Source: Pythium myriotylum
Lineage: Eukaryota > Oomycota > Peronosporomycetes > Pythiales > Pythiaceae
NCBI GenBank assembly: GCA_023091665.1
Contig: JALJCQ010000028.1
Coordinates: 744,001 to 808,000 of the forward strand
Length of the DNA stretch: 64,000 nt
Direction of reading: 5' to 3'
Shown here: positions 43,385 to 57,676 of the stretch, one piece after another
Position numbering within the stretch: position 1 is the stretch's first letter
How the letters are laid out: the number at the start of each line of letters is the position of its first letter
Notes under the pieces: generated by a model
Seen by the model: only the letters and a program-made list of their open reading frames with translations
Database searches by the model: none
Told to the model about the DNA's origin: nothing
Program-made: the position numbers and the translations under genes

Positions 43385-45185
43385 TGTTATGCGCCAGAGA
43401 GAGGCCTCAACCTCTCTGCTCGCTCTCGTGGATGCATGTGTTTCTTGTCCCCCCTGGCCCGCGCTACCACCAGAGGCCCTTTATGCTCTTTTATGCTACA
43501 CTCTTTTAGACTCTTTTACGCTTCTTTACCATCTTCGATGCATCCGTTACCCCTCGCCTTCACCCCCACAGACACAGACACAGACACAGACGCAGACACA
43601 GACACAGACACAGACACAGACACAGACACAGACTCCGGTAGCGCACTCCGACATGCCTCCGCCATGGTTGTCTTTGTCTTCCACTCAGTGCACAGCCGTT
43701 CCGCCACCCTTCACTGTGTCTTGCACAACGAGCCTGTTGACAATCAATACGAAAACCGAGGCCACAAAACGGAGACTACTCTGTCGAGAGTCTTCTCTCA
43801 ACACCTGCTAGTGGTCCGACCGCTCACCTCACAGACTACACCGGCTGTAACATAGATCCTTGCGTTAAGCGTGTAGGGAGGTGGACGACGATTGACTCAT
43901 CACATGTAAAATTGCCGCTGTTCTTGGCTTCGTTGGCGTTGATGCAGTGTCATTGTCGCGACTCGCGCTCTGTGTCGATCTCATGAACACGAAATGAAAC
44001 GTCTGAGAGACAGGTTGCGCAGTCTTACCTGCACTCCTCACGTCTTCTCTGCTCGCCCGTCCGTTGTCTCATGGGAGCTGGAATGGGTGCGCCTTGGACT
44101 TTGTATAGCGCTCCAACGTCGTGAATGTGTAGCTCAAGCCCCCTATCTACCTGCTTGCTTTGAGGGTGTCGCGCGTGTTGCAAGTCGGTGGGGCGGTTCT
44201 ATGGTTCCTAGCACTGTTTTTTGTTTGTTTGTTTGTTTTTGGTTTTGGTTTTGGTTTCATTCATGCGTTCTTTTCTTTTCTGCTCCTTCTTCTCCATTTT
44301 TTATAGTCAAATCTCGGGGACAGGCACCGATAACCCTAGAGAGGAGAAGCTTCCGCATGGGCAGCCCGTTTACGCTCGGGCGATGGACTCTAGTCTGGCA
44401 AGATAACAGAGACGCGGGAAAGGCGAACACATTTCCCGTCAACACACTGACACCGTGCCGTGTAAAACTTTTCAACCCGAGTTCCCGGATGAACGAAGGA
44501 CGCAATTTCCACATTCGCCTAGTCCTCCACCGTTCTGTACCGTCCTGCACCGCTCTTCGCGCTGTAGGTGGATCGTTGGGCGTTGGGATGTCGTCGATTG
44601 GGTCGATTGGGTCGATTGGGTCGATTGGGTCGATTGGGTCCCCTGTCGACACCGCAGATATCATCTACAAGGTAGAGGACAACCTTCTGTGTGTGTCCGA
44701 CCAGACGCTGGATCGTTTGTGGCTCGTGGTACCAGAGGGTAATCAAACGGCCGTCTGGTCTCCCTGTGTGGTGAGCGCATGTTTCTCCCCCGCAAGGAAC
44801 GCGATCGACGCTGCTGTCATCCTGATCTTATTCTACACGATGTTGAAGCTAATCCTGGTGGTCAGTATGAGGGCTGTTTTTCGTTCCTTTTCTACTATAA
44901 TGTCGACGGGACGCCATTTCTGACTCGGGTGGATCTTGATTGCCCTGCCGATCATAGCCACCCGTAGAAAGCATCTGCACTGCATCTGTACTGCAGAATC
45001 AGAATCCAAGACGTCGCCTGTTCCACCACACCTCTCTTACTGCATGCCTCTCTGCAGCCTTGGCGCCGTGCCATGCCGGTCGAAAACGCAGGCTGTGTGG
45101 CAAGACGGAAGGCTCTGTTTTCATTCCTGGCGCACGATTCGATTTGATAGGGTGCGTGTGTGAGCGCGCGCGGAGGAGAGAGAGA

Positions 45186-45237
<52 letters not shown>

Positions 45238-45333
45238 GGGAGAGAGAGAGGGAGAGAGATGGAAGGGTCGAAGGATGGATGGCGGTTAGGGTTAAGGTTG
45301 TGTTGGGTTTGTGTTGCAGGGCGAATCTTTTGT

Positions 45334-45417
45334 GGTATCTTGCCCGAGTGGTCTAAGGGGGCGGACTTAAGATCCGCTAGACGTTCGTCTGCGTGGGTTC
45401 AAACCCCACAGGTACCA
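45334..45417 (+). tRNA. tRNA-Leu(UAA), array copy 10
   Basis: Identical. 14-G run; markers CCATGCCGG/CAAGACGG; next unit shows the one-base deletion TTGCCTGCC near 46975. Confidence 0.96.
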
Positions 45418-47217
45418 TGTTATGCGCCAGAGAGAGGCCTCAACCTCTCTGCTCGCTCTCGTGGATGCATGTGTTTCTTGTCCCCCCTGGCCCGCGCTAC
45501 CACCAGAGGCCCTTTATGCTCTTTTATGCTACACTCTTTTAGACTCTTTTACGCTTCTTTACCATCTTCGATGCATCCGTTACCCCTCGCCTTCACCCCC
45601 ACAGACACAGACACAGACACAGACGCAGACACAGACACAGACACAGACACAGACACAGACACAGACTCCGGTAGCGCACTCCGACATGCCTCCGCCATGG
45701 TTGTCTTTGTCTTCCACTCAGTGCACAGCCGTTCCGCCACCCTTCACTGTGTCTTGCACAACGAGCCTGTTGACAATCAATACGAAAACCGAGGCCACAA
45801 AACGGAGACTACTCTGTCGAGAGTCTTCTCTCAACACCTGCTAGTGGTCCGACCGCTCACCTCACAGACTACACCGGCTGTAACATAGATCCTTGCGTTA
45901 AGCGTGTAGGGAGGTGGACGACGATTGACTCATCACATGTAAAATTGCCGCTGTTCTTGGCTTCGTTGGCGTTGATGCAGTGTCATTGTCGCGACTCGCG
46001 CTCTGTGTCGATCTCATGAACACGAAATGAAACGTCTGAGAGACAGGTTGCGCAGTCTTACCTGCACTCCTCACGTCTTCTCTGCTCGCCCGTCCGTTGT
46101 CTCATGGGAGCTGGAATGGGTGCGCCTTGGACTTTGTATAGCGCTCCAACGTCGTGAATGTGTAGCTCAAGCCCCCTATCTACCTGCTTGCTTTGAGGGT
46201 GTCGCGCGTGTTGCAAGTCGGTGGGGCGGTTCTATGGTTCCTAGCACTGTTTTTTGTTTGTTTGTTTGTTTTTGGTTTTGGTTTTGGTTTCATTCATGCG
46301 TTCTTTTCTTTTCTGCTCCTTCTTCTCCATTTTTTATAGTCAAATCTCGGGGACAGGCACCGATAACCCTAGAGAGGAGAAGCTTCCGCATGGGCAGCCC
46401 GTTTACGCTCGGGCGATGGACTCTAGTCTGGCAAGATAACAGAGACGCGGGAAAGGCGAACACATTTCCCGTCAACACACTGACACCGTGCCGTGTAAAA
46501 CTTTTCAACCCGAGTTCCCGGATGAACGAAGGACGCAATTTCCACATTCGCCTAGTCCTCCACCGTTCTGTACCGTCCTGCACCGCTCTTCGCGCTGTAG
46601 GTGGATCGTTGGGCGTTGGGATGTCGTCGATTGGGTCGATTGGGTCGATTGGGTCGATTGGGTCGATTGGGTCCCCTGTCGACACCGCAGATATCATCTA
46701 CAAGGTAGAGGACAACCTTCTGTGTGTGTCCGACCAGACGCTGGATCGTTTGTGGCTCGTGGTACCAGAGGGTAATCAAACGGCCGTCTGGTCTCCCTGT
46801 GTGGTGAGCGCATGTTTCTCCCCCGCAAGGAACGCGATCGACGCTGCTGTCATCCTGATCTTATTCTACACGATGTTGAAGCTAATCCTGGTGGTCAGTA
46901 TGAGGGCTGTTTTTCGTTCCTTTTCTACTATAATGTCGACGGGACGCCATTTCTGACTCGGGTGGATCTTGATTGCCTGCCGATCATAGCCACCCGTAGA
47001 AAGCATCTGCACTGCATCTGTACTGCAGAATCAGAATCCAAGACGTCGCCTGTTCCACCACACCTCTCTTACTGCATGCCTCTCTGCAGCCTTGGCGCCG
47101 TGCCATGCCGGTCGAAAACGCAGGCTGTGTGGCAAAACGGAAGGCTCTGTTTTCATTCCTGGCGCACGATTCGATTTGATAGGGTGCGTGTGTGAGCGCG
47201 CGCGGAGGAGAGAGAGA

Positions 47218-47293
<76 letters not shown>

Positions 47294-47388
47294 GGGGAGA
47301 GAGAGGGAGAGAGATGGAAGGGTCGAAGGATGGATGGCGGTTAGGGTTAAGGTTGTGTTGGGTTTGTGTTGCAGGGCGAATCTTTTGT

Positions 47389-47472
47389 GGTATCTTGCCC
47401 GAGTGGTCTAAGGGGGCGGACTTAAGATCCGCTAGACGTTCGTCTGCGTGGGTTCAAACCCCACAGGTACCA
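47389..47472 (+). tRNA. tRNA-Leu(UAA), array copy 11
   Basis: Identical. Long GA tract plus 15 G; following unit lacks the one-base deletion. Confidence 0.96.
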
Positions 47473-49267
47473 TGTTATGCGCCAGAGAGAGGCCTCAACC
47501 TCTCTGCTCGCTCTCGTGGATGCATGTGTTTCTTGTCCCCCCTGGCCCGCGCTACCACCAGAGGCCCTTTATGCTCTTTTATGCTACACTCTTTTAGACT
47601 CTTTTACGCTTCTTTACCATCTTCGATGCATCCGTTACCCCTCGCCTTCACCCCCACAGACACAGACACAGACGCAGACACAGACACAGACACAGACACA
47701 GACACAGACACAGACTCCGGTAGCGCACTCCGACATGCCTCCGCCATGGTTGTCTTTGTCTTCCACTCAGTGCACAGCCGTTCCGCCACCCTTCACTGTG
47801 TCTTGCACAACGAGCCTGTTGACAATCAATACGAAAACCGAGGCCACAAAACGGAGACTACTCTGTCGAGAGTCTTCTCTCAACACCTGCTAGTGGTCCG
47901 ACCGCTCACCTCACAGACTACACCGGCTGTAACATAGATCCTTGCGTTAAGCGTGTAGGGAGGTGGACGACGATTGACTCATCACATGTAAAATTGCCGC
48001 TGTTCTTGGCTTCGTTGGCGTTGATGCAGTGTCATTGTCGCGACTCGCGCTCTGTGTCGATCTCATGAACACGAAATGAAACGTCTGAGAGACAGGTTGC
48101 GCAGTCTTACCTGCACTCCTCACGTCTTCTCTGCTCGCCCGTCCGTTGTCTCATGGGAGCTGGAATGGGTGCGCCTTGGACTTTGTATAGCGCTCCAACG
48201 TCGTGAATGTGTAGCTCAAGCCCCCTATCTACCTGCTTGCTTTGAGGGTGTCGCGCGTGTTGCAAGTCGGTGGGGCGGTTCTATGGTTCCTAGCACTGTT
48301 TTTTGTTTGTTTGTTTGTTTTTGGTTTTGGTTTTGGTTTCATTCATGCGTTCTTTTCTTTTCTGCTCCTTCTTCTCCATTTTTTATAGTCAAATCTCGGG
48401 GACAGGCACCGATAACCCTAGAGAGGAGAAGCTTCCGCATGGGCAGCCCGTTTACGCTCGGGCGATGGACTCTAGTCTGGCAAGATAACAGAGACGCGGG
48501 AAAGGCGAACACATTTCCCGTCAACACACTGACACCGTGCCGTGTAAAACTTTTCAACCCGAGTTCCCGGATGAACGAAGGACGCAATTTCCACATTCGC
48601 CTAGTCCTCCACCGTTCTGTACCGTCCTGCACCGCTCTTCGCGCTGTAGGTGGATCGTTGGGCGTTGGGATGTCGTCGATTGGGTCGATTGGGTCGATTG
48701 GGTCGATTGGGTCGATTGGGTCCCCTGTCGACACCGCAGATATCATCTACAAGGTAGAGGACAACCTTCTGTGTGTGTCCGACCAGACGCTGGATCGTTT
48801 GTGGCTCGTGGTACCAGAGGGTAATCAAACGGCCGTCTGGTCTCCCTGTGTGGTGAGCGCATGTTTCTCCCCCGCAAGGAACGCGATCGACGCTGCTGTC
48901 ATCCTGATCTTATTCTACACGATGTTGAAGCTAATCCTGGTGGTCAGTATGAGGGCTGTTTTTCGTTCCTTTTCTACTATAATGTCGACGGGACGCCATT
49001 TCTGACTCGGGTGGATCTTGATTGCCCTGCCGATCATAGCCACCCGTAGAAAGCATCTGCACTGCATCTGTACTGCAGAATCAGAATCCAAGACGTCGCC
49101 TGTTCCACCACACCTCTCTTACTGCATGCCTCTCTGCAGCCTTGGCGCCGTGCCATGCCGGTCGAAAACGCAGGCTGTGTGGCAAAACGGAAGGCTCTGT
49201 TTTCATTCCTGGCGCACGATTCGATTTGATAGGGTGCGTGTGTGAGCGCGCGCGGAGGAGAGAGAGA

Positions 49268-49319
<52 letters not shown>

Positions 49320-49416
49320 GGGGAGAGAGAGAGGGAGAGAGATGGAAGGGTCGAAGGATGGATGGCGGTTAGGGTTAAGGTTGTGTTGGGTTTGTGTTGC
49401 AGGGCGAATCTTTTGT

Positions 49417-49500
49417 GGTATCTTGCCCGAGTGGTCTAAGGGGGCGGACTTAAGATCCGCTAGACGTTCGTCTGCGTGGGTTCAAACCCCACAGGTACCA
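49417..49500 (+). tRNA. tRNA-Leu(UAA), array copy 12
   Basis: Identical. 15-G run; following ACAGAC tract has a private CAGGCA. Confidence 0.96.
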
Positions 49501-51300
49501 TGTTATGCGCCAGAGAGAGGCCTCAACCTCTCTGCTCGCTCTCGTGGATGCATGTGTTTCTTGTCCCCCCTGGCCCGCGCTACCACCAGAGGCCCTTTAT
49601 GCTCTTTTATGCTACACTCTTTTAGACTCTTTTACGCTTCTTTACCATCTTCGATGCATCCGTTACCCCTCGCCTTCACCCCCACAGACACAGGCACAGA
49701 CACAGACGCAGACACAGACACAGACACAGACACAGACACAGACACAGACTCCGGTAGCGCACTCCGACATGCCTCCGCCATGGTTGTCTTTGTCTTCCAC
49801 TCAGTGCACAGCCGTTCCGCCACCCTTCACTGTGTCTTGCACAACGAGCCTGTTGACAATCAATACGAAAACCGAGGCCACAAAACGGAGACTACTCTGT
49901 CGAGAGTCTTCTCTCAACACCTGCTAGTGGTCCGACCGCTCACCTCACAGACTACACCGGCTGTAACATAGATCCTTGCGTTAAGCGTGTAGGGAGGTGG
50001 ACGACGATTGACTCATCACATGTAAAATTGCCGCTGTTCTTGGCTTCGTTGGCGTTGATGCAGTGTCATTGTCGCGACTCGCGCTCTGTGTCGATCTCAT
50101 GAACACGAAATGAAACGTCTGAGAGACAGGTTGCGCAGTCTTACCTGCACTCCTCACGTCTTCTCTGCTCGCCCGTCCGTTGTCTCATGGGAGCTGGAAT
50201 GGGTGCGCCTTGGACTTTGTATAGCGCTCCAACGTCGTGAATGTGTAGCTCAAGCCCCCTATCTACCTGCTTGCTTTGAGGGTGTCGCGCGTGTTGCAAG
50301 TCGGTGGGGCGGTTCTATGGTTCCTAGCACTGTTTTTTGTTTGTTTGTTTGTTTTTGGTTTTGGTTTTGGTTTCATTCATGCGTTCTTTTCTTTTCTGCT
50401 CCTTCTTCTCCATTTTTTATAGTCAAATCTCGGGGACAGGCACCGATAACCCTAGAGAGGAGAAGCTTCCGCATGGGCAGCCCGTTTACGCTCGGGCGAT
50501 GGACTCTAGTCTGGCAAGATAACAGAGACGCGGGAAAGGCGAACACATTTCCCGTCAACACACTGACACCGTGCCGTGTAAAACTTTTCAACCCGAGTTC
50601 CCGGATGAACGAAGGACGCAATTTCCACATTCGCCTAGTCCTCCACCGTTCTGTACCGTCCTGCACCGCTCTTCGCGCTGTAGGTGGATCGTTGGGCGTT
50701 GGGATGTCGTCGATTGGGTCGATTGGGTCGATTGGGTCGATTGGGTCGATTGGGTCCCCTGTCGACACCGCAGATATCATCTACAAGGTAGAGGACAACC
50801 TTCTGTGTGTGTCCGACCAGACGCTGGATCGTTTGTGGCTCGTGGTACCAGAGGGTAATCAAACGGCCGTCTGGTCTCCCTGTGTGGTGAGCGCATGTTT
50901 CTCCCCCGCAAGGAACGCGATCGACGCTGCTGTCATCCTGATCTTATTCTACACGATGTTGAAGCTAATCCTGGTGGTCAGTATGAGGGCTGTTTTTCGT
51001 TCCTTTTCTACTATAATGTCGACGGGACGCCATTTCTGACTCGGGTGGATCTTGATTGCCTGCCGATCATAGCCACCCGTAGAAAGCATCTGCACTGCAT
51101 CTGTACTGCAGAATCAGAATCCAAGACGTCGCCTGTTCCACCACACCTCTCTTACTGCATGCCTCTCTGCAGCCTTGGCGCCGTGCCATGCCGGTCGAAA
51201 ACGCAGGCTGTGTGGCAAAACGGAAGGCTCTGTTTTCATTCCTGGCGCACGATTCGATTTGATAGGGTGCGTGTGTGAGCGCGCGCGGAGGAGAGAGAGA

Positions 51301-51352
<52 letters not shown>

Positions 51353-51449
51353 GGGGAGAGAGAGAGGGAGAGAGATGGAAGGGTCGAAGGATGGATGGCG
51401 GTTAGGGTTAAGGTTGTGTTGGGTTTGTGTTGCAGGGCGAATCTTTTGT

Positions 51450-51533
51450 GGTATCTTGCCCGAGTGGTCTAAGGGGGCGGACTTAAGATCCGCTAGACGT
51501 TCGTCTGCGTGGGTTCAAACCCCACAGGTACCA
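51450..51533 (+). tRNA. tRNA-Leu(UAA), array copy 13
   Basis: Identical. Upstream unit carries the one-base deletion; 15-G run. Confidence 0.96.
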
Positions 51534-53342
51534 TGTTATGCGCCAGAGAGAGGCCTCAACCTCTCTGCTCGCTCTCGTGGATGCATGTGTTTCTTGTCCC
51601 CCCTGGCCCGCGCTACCACCAGAGGCCCTTTATGCTCTTTTATGCTACACTCTTTTAGACTCTTTTACGCTTCTTTACCATCTTCGATGCATCCGTTACC
51701 CCTCGCCTTCACCCCCACAGACACAGACACAGACACAGACGCAGACACAGACACAGACACAGACACAGACACAGACACAGACTCCGGTAGCGCACTCCGA
51801 CATGCCTCCGCCATGGTTGTCTTTGTCTTCCACTCAGTGCACAGCCGTTCCGCCACCCTTCACTGTGTCTTGCACAACGAGCCTGTTGACAATCAATACG
51901 AAAACCGAGGCCACAAAACGGAGACTACTCTGTCGAGAGTCTTCTCTCAACACCTGCTAGTGGTCCGACCGCTCACCTCACAGACTACACCGGCTGTAAC
52001 ATAGATCCTTGCGTTAAGCGTGTAGGGAGGTGGACGACGATTGACTCATCACATGTAAAATTGCCGCTGTTCTTGGCTTCGTTGGCGTTGATGCAGTGTC
52101 ATTGTCGCGACTCGCGCTCTGTGTCGATCTCATGAACACGAAATGAAACGTCTGAGAGACAGGTTGCGCAGTCTTACCTGCACTCCTCACGTCTTCTCTG
52201 CTCGCCCGTCCGTTGTCTCATGGGAGCTGGAATGGGTGCGCCTTGGACTTTGTATAGCGCTCCAACGTCGTGAATGTGTAGCTCAAGCCCCCTATCTACC
52301 TGCTTGCTTTGAGGGTGTCGCGCGTGTTGCAAGTCGGTGGGGCGGTTCTATGGTTCCTAGCACTGTTTTTTGTTTGTTTGTTTGTTTTTGGTTTTGGTTT
52401 TGGTTTCATTCATGCGTTCTTTTCTTTTCTGCTCCTTCTTCTCCATTTTTTATAGTCAAATCTCGGGGACAGGCACCGATAACCCTAGAGAGGAGAAGCT
52501 TCCGCATGGGCAGCCCGTTTACGCTCGGGCGATGGACTCTAGTCTGGCAAGATAACAGAGACGCGGGAAAGGCGAACACATTTCCCGTCAACACACTGAC
52601 ACCGTGCCGTGTAAAACTTTTCAACCCGAGTTCCCGGATGAACGAAGGACGCAATTTCCACATTCGCCTAGTCCTCCACCGTTCTGTACCGTCCTGCACC
52701 GCTCTTCGCGCTGTAGGTGGATCGTTGGGCGTTGGGATGTCGTCGATTGGGTCGATTGGGTCGATTGGGTCGATTGGGTCGATTGGGTCGATTGGGTCCC
52801 CTGTCGACACCGCAGATATCATCTACAAGGTAGAGGACAACCTTCTGTGTGTGTCCGACCAGACGCTGGATCGTTTGTGGCTCGTGGTACCAGAGGGTAA
52901 TCAAACGGCCGTCTGGTCTCCCTGTGTGGTGAGCGCATGTTTCTCCCCCGCAAGGAACGCGATCGACGCTGCTGTCATCCTGATCTTATTCTACACGATG
53001 TTGAAGCTAATCCTGGTGGTCAGTATGAGGGCTGTTTTTCGTTCCTTTTCTACTATAATGTCGACGGGACGCCATTTCTGACTCGGGTGGATCTTGATTG
53101 CCTGCCGATCATAGCCACCCGTAGAAAGCATCTGCACTGCATCTGTACTGCAGAATCAGAATCCAAGACGTCGCCTGTTCCACCACACCTCTCTTACTGC
53201 ATGCCTCTCTGCAGCCTTGGCGCCGTGCCATGCCGGTCGAAAACGCAGGCTGTGTGGCAAGACGGAAGGCTCTGTTTTCATTCCTGGCGCACGATTCGAT
53301 TTGATAGGGTGCGTGTGTGAGCGCGCGCGGAGGAGAGAGAGA

Positions 53343-53396
<54 letters not shown>

Positions 53397-53491
53397 GGAG
53401 AGAGAGAGGGAGAGAGATGGAAGGGTCGAAGGATGGATGGCGGTTAGGGTTAAGGTTGTGTTGGGTTTGTGTTGCAGGGCGAATCTTTTGT

Positions 53492-53575
53492 GGTATCTTG
53501 CCCGAGTGGTCTAAGGGGGCGGACTTAAGATCCGCTAGACGTTCGTCTGCGTGGGTTCAAACCCCACAGGTACCA
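53492..53575 (+). tRNA. tRNA-Leu(UAA), array copy 14
   Basis: Identical. Upstream unit has the deletion together with CAAGACGG, and six minisatellite copies; 13-G run. Confidence 0.96.
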
Positions 53576-55402
53576 TGTTATGCGCCAGAGAGAGGCCTCA
53601 ACCTCTCTGCTCGCTCTCGTGGATGCATGTGTTTCTTGTCCCCCCTGGCCCGCGCTACCACCAGAGGCCCTTTATGCTCTTTTATGCTACACTCTTTTAG
53701 ACTCTTTTACGCTTCTTTACCATCTTCGATGCATCCGTTACCCCTCGCCTTCACCCCCACAGACACAGACACAGACACAGACGCAGACACAGACACAGAC
53801 ACAGACACAGACACAGACACAGACTCCGGTAGCGCACTCCGACATGCCTCCGCCATGGTTGTCTTTGTCTTCCACTCAGTGCACAGCCGTTCCGCCACCC
53901 TTCACTGTGTCTTGCACAACGAGCCTGTTGACAATCAATACGAAAACCGAGGCCACAAAACGGAGACTACTCTGTCGAGAGTCTTCTCTCAACACCTGCT
54001 AGTGGTCCGACCGCTCACCTCACAGACTACACCGGCTGTAACATAGATCCTTGCGTTAAGCGTGTAGGGAGGTGGACGACGATTGACTCATCACATGTAA
54101 AATTGCCGCTGTTCTTGGCTTCGTTGGCGTTGATGCAGTGTCATTGTCGCGACTCGCGCTCTGTGTCGATCTCATGAACACGAAATGAAACGTCTGAGAG
54201 ACAGGTTGCGCAGTCTTACCTGCACTCCTCACGTCTTCTCTGCTCGCCCGTCCGTTGTCTCATGGGAGCTGGAATGGGTGCGCCTTGGACTTTGTATAGC
54301 GCTCCAACGTCGTGAATGTGTAGCTCAAGCCCCCTATCTACCTGCTTGCTTTGAGGGTGTCGCGCGTGTTGCAAGTCGGTGGGGCGGTTCTATGGTTCCT
54401 AGCACTGTTTTTTGTTTGTTTGTTTGTTTTTGGTTTTGGTTTTGGTTTCATTCATGCGTTCTTTTCTTTTCTGCTCCTTCTTCTCCATTTTTTATAGTCA
54501 AATCTCGGGGACAGGCACCGATAACCCTAGAGAGGAGAAGCTTCCGCATGGGCAGCCCGTTTACGCTCGGGCGATGGACTCTAGTCTGGCAAGATAACAG
54601 AGACGCGGGAAAGGCGAACACATTTCCCGTCAACACACTGACACCGTGCCGTGTAAAACTTTTCAACCCGAGTTCCCGGATGAACGAAGGACGCAATTTC
54701 CACATTCGCCTAGTCCTCCACCGTTCTGTACCGTCCTGCACCGCTCTTCGCGCTGTAGGTGGATCGTTGGGCGTTGGGATGTCGTCGATTGGGTCGATTG
54801 GGTCGATTGGGTCGATTGGGTCGATTGGGTCGATTGGGTCGATTGGGTCGATTGGGTCCCCTGTCGACACCGCAGATATCATCTACAAGGTAGAGGACAA
54901 CCTTCTGTGTGTGTCCGACCAGACGCTGGATCGTTTGTGGCTCGTGGTACCAGAGGGTAATCAAACGGCCGTCTGGTCTCCCTGTGTGGTGAGCGCATGT
55001 TTCTCCCCCGCAAGGAACGCGATCGACGCTGCTGTCATCCTGATCTTATTCTACACGATGTTGAAGCTAATCCTGGTGGTCAGTATGAGGGCTGTTTTTC
55101 GTTCCTTTTCTACTATAATGTCGACGGGACGCCATTTCTGACTCGGGTGGATCTTGATTGCCTGCCGATCATAGCCACCCGTAGAAAGCATCTGCACTGC
55201 ATCTGTACTGCAGAATCAGAATCCAAGACGTCGCCTGTTCCACCACACCTCTCTTACTGCATGCCTCTCTGCAGCCTTGGCGCCGTGCCATGCCGGTCGA
55301 AAACGCAGGCTGTGTGGCAAAACGGAAGGCTCTGTTTTCATTCCTGGCGCACGATTCGATTTGATAGGGTGCGTGTGTGAGCGCGCGCGGAGGAGAGAGA
55401 GA

Positions 55403-55454
<52 letters not shown>

Positions 55455-55549
55455 GGAGAGAGAGAGGGAGAGAGATGGAAGGGTCGAAGGATGGATGGCG
55501 GTTAGGGTTAAGGTTGTGTTGGGTTTGTGTTGCAGGGCGAATCTTTTGT

Positions 55550-55633
55550 GGTATCTTGCCCGAGTGGTCTAAGGGGGCGGACTTAAGATCCGCTAGACGT
55601 TCGTCTGCGTGGGTTCAAACCCCACAGGTACCA
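55550..55633 (+). tRNA. tRNA-Leu(UAA), array copy 15
   Basis: Identical. Followed by the longest ACAGAC tract (12 copies), where block B begins. Confidence 0.96.
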
Positions 55634-57467
55634 TGTTATGCGCCAGAGAGAGGCCTCAACCTCTCTGCTCGCTCTCGTGGATGCATGTGTTTCTTGTCCC
55701 CCCTGGCCCGCGCTACCACCAGAGGCCCTTTATGCTCTTTTATGCTACACTCTTTTAGACTCTTTTACGCTTCTTTACCATCTTCGATGCATCCGTTACC
55801 CCTCGCCTTCACCCCCACAGACACAGACACAGACACAGACGCAGACACAGACACAGACACAGACACAGACACAGACACAGACACAGACTCCGGTAGCGCA
55901 CTCCGACATGCCTCCGCCATGGTTGTCTTTGTCTTCCACTCAGTGCACAGCCGTTCCGCCACCCTTCACTGTGTCTTGCACAACGAGCCTGTTGACAATC
56001 AATACGAAAACCGAGGCCACAAAACGGAGACTACTCTGTCGAGAGTCTTCTCTCAACACCTGCTAGTGGTCCGACCGCTCACCTCACAGACTACACCGGC
56101 TGTAACATAGATCCTTGCGTTAAGCGTGTAGGGAGGTGGACGACGATTGACTCATCACATGTAAAATTGCCGCTGTTCTTGGCTTCGTTGGCGTTGATGC
56201 AGTGTCATTGTCGCGACTCGCGCTCTGTGTCGATCTCATGAACACGAAATGAAACGTCTGAGAGACAGGTTGCGCAGTCTTACCTGCACTCCTCACGTCT
56301 TCTCTGCTCGCCCGTCCGTTGTCTCATGGGAGCTGGAATGGGTGCGCCTTGGACTTTGTATAGCGCTCCAACGTCGTGAATGTGTAGCTCAAGCCCCCTA
56401 TCTACCTGCTTGCTTTGAGGGTGTCGCGCGTGTTGCAAGTCGGTGGGGCGGTTCTATGGTTCCTAGCACTGTTTTTTGTTTGTTTGTTTGTTTTTGGTTT
56501 TGGTTTTGGTTTCATTCATGCGTTCTTTTCTTTTCTGCTCCTTCTTCTCCATTTTTTATAGTCAAATCTCGGGGACAGGCACCGATAACCCTAGAGAGGA
56601 GAAGCTTCCGCATGGGCAGCCCGTTTACGCTCGGGCGATGGACTCTAGTCTGGCAAGATAACAGAGACGCGGGAAAGGCGAACACATTTCCCGTCAACAC
56701 ACTGACACCGTGCCGTGTAAAACTTTTCAACCCGAGTTCCCGGATGAACGAAGGACGCAATTTCCACATTCGCCTAGTCCTCCACCGTTCTGTACCGTCC
56801 TGCACCGCTCTTCGCGCTGTAGGTGGATCGTTGGGCGTTGGGATGTCGTCGATTGGGTCGATTGGGTCGATTGGGTCGATTGGGTCGATTGGGTCGATTG
56901 GGTCGATTGGGTCGATTGGGTCCCCTGTCGACACCGCAGATATCATCTACAAGGTAGAGGACAACCTTCTGTGTGTGTCCGACCAGACGCTGGATCGTTT
57001 GTGGCTCGTGGTACCAGAGGGTAATCAAACGGCCGTCTGGTCTCCCTGTGTGGTGAGCGCATGTTTCTCCCCCGCAAGGAACGCGATCGACGCTGCTGTC
57101 ATCCTGATCTTATTCTACACGATGTTGAAGCTAATCCTGGTGGTCAGTATGAGGGCTGTTTTTCGTTCCTTTTCTACTATAATGTCGACGGGACGCCATT
57201 TCTGACTCGGGTGGATCTTGATTGCCCTGCCGATCATAGCCACCCGTAGAAAGCATCTGCACTGCATCTGTACTGCAGAATCAGAATCCAAGACGTCGCC
57301 TGTTCCACCACACCTCTCTTACTGCATGCCTCTCTGCAGCCTTGGCGCCGTGCCATGGCGGTCGAAAACGCAGGCTGTGTGGCAAGACGGAAGGCTCTGT
57401 TTTCATTCCTGGCGCACGATTCGATTTGATAGGGTGCGTGTGTGAGCGCGCGCGGAGGAGAGAGAGA

Positions 57468-57518
<51 letters not shown>

Positions 57519-57592
57519 TGGAAGGGTCGAAGGATGGATGGCGGTTAGGGTTAAGGTTGTGTTGGGTTTGTGTTGCAGGGCGAATCTTTTGT

Positions 57593-57676
57593 GGTATCTT
57601 GCCCGAGTGGTCTAAGGGGGCGGACTTAAGATCCGCTAGACGTTCGTCTGCGTGGGTTCAAACCCCACAGGTACCA
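57593..57676 (+). tRNA. tRNA-Leu(UAA), array copy 16
   Basis: Identical. Block B counterpart of copy 4; no G run. Confidence 0.96.
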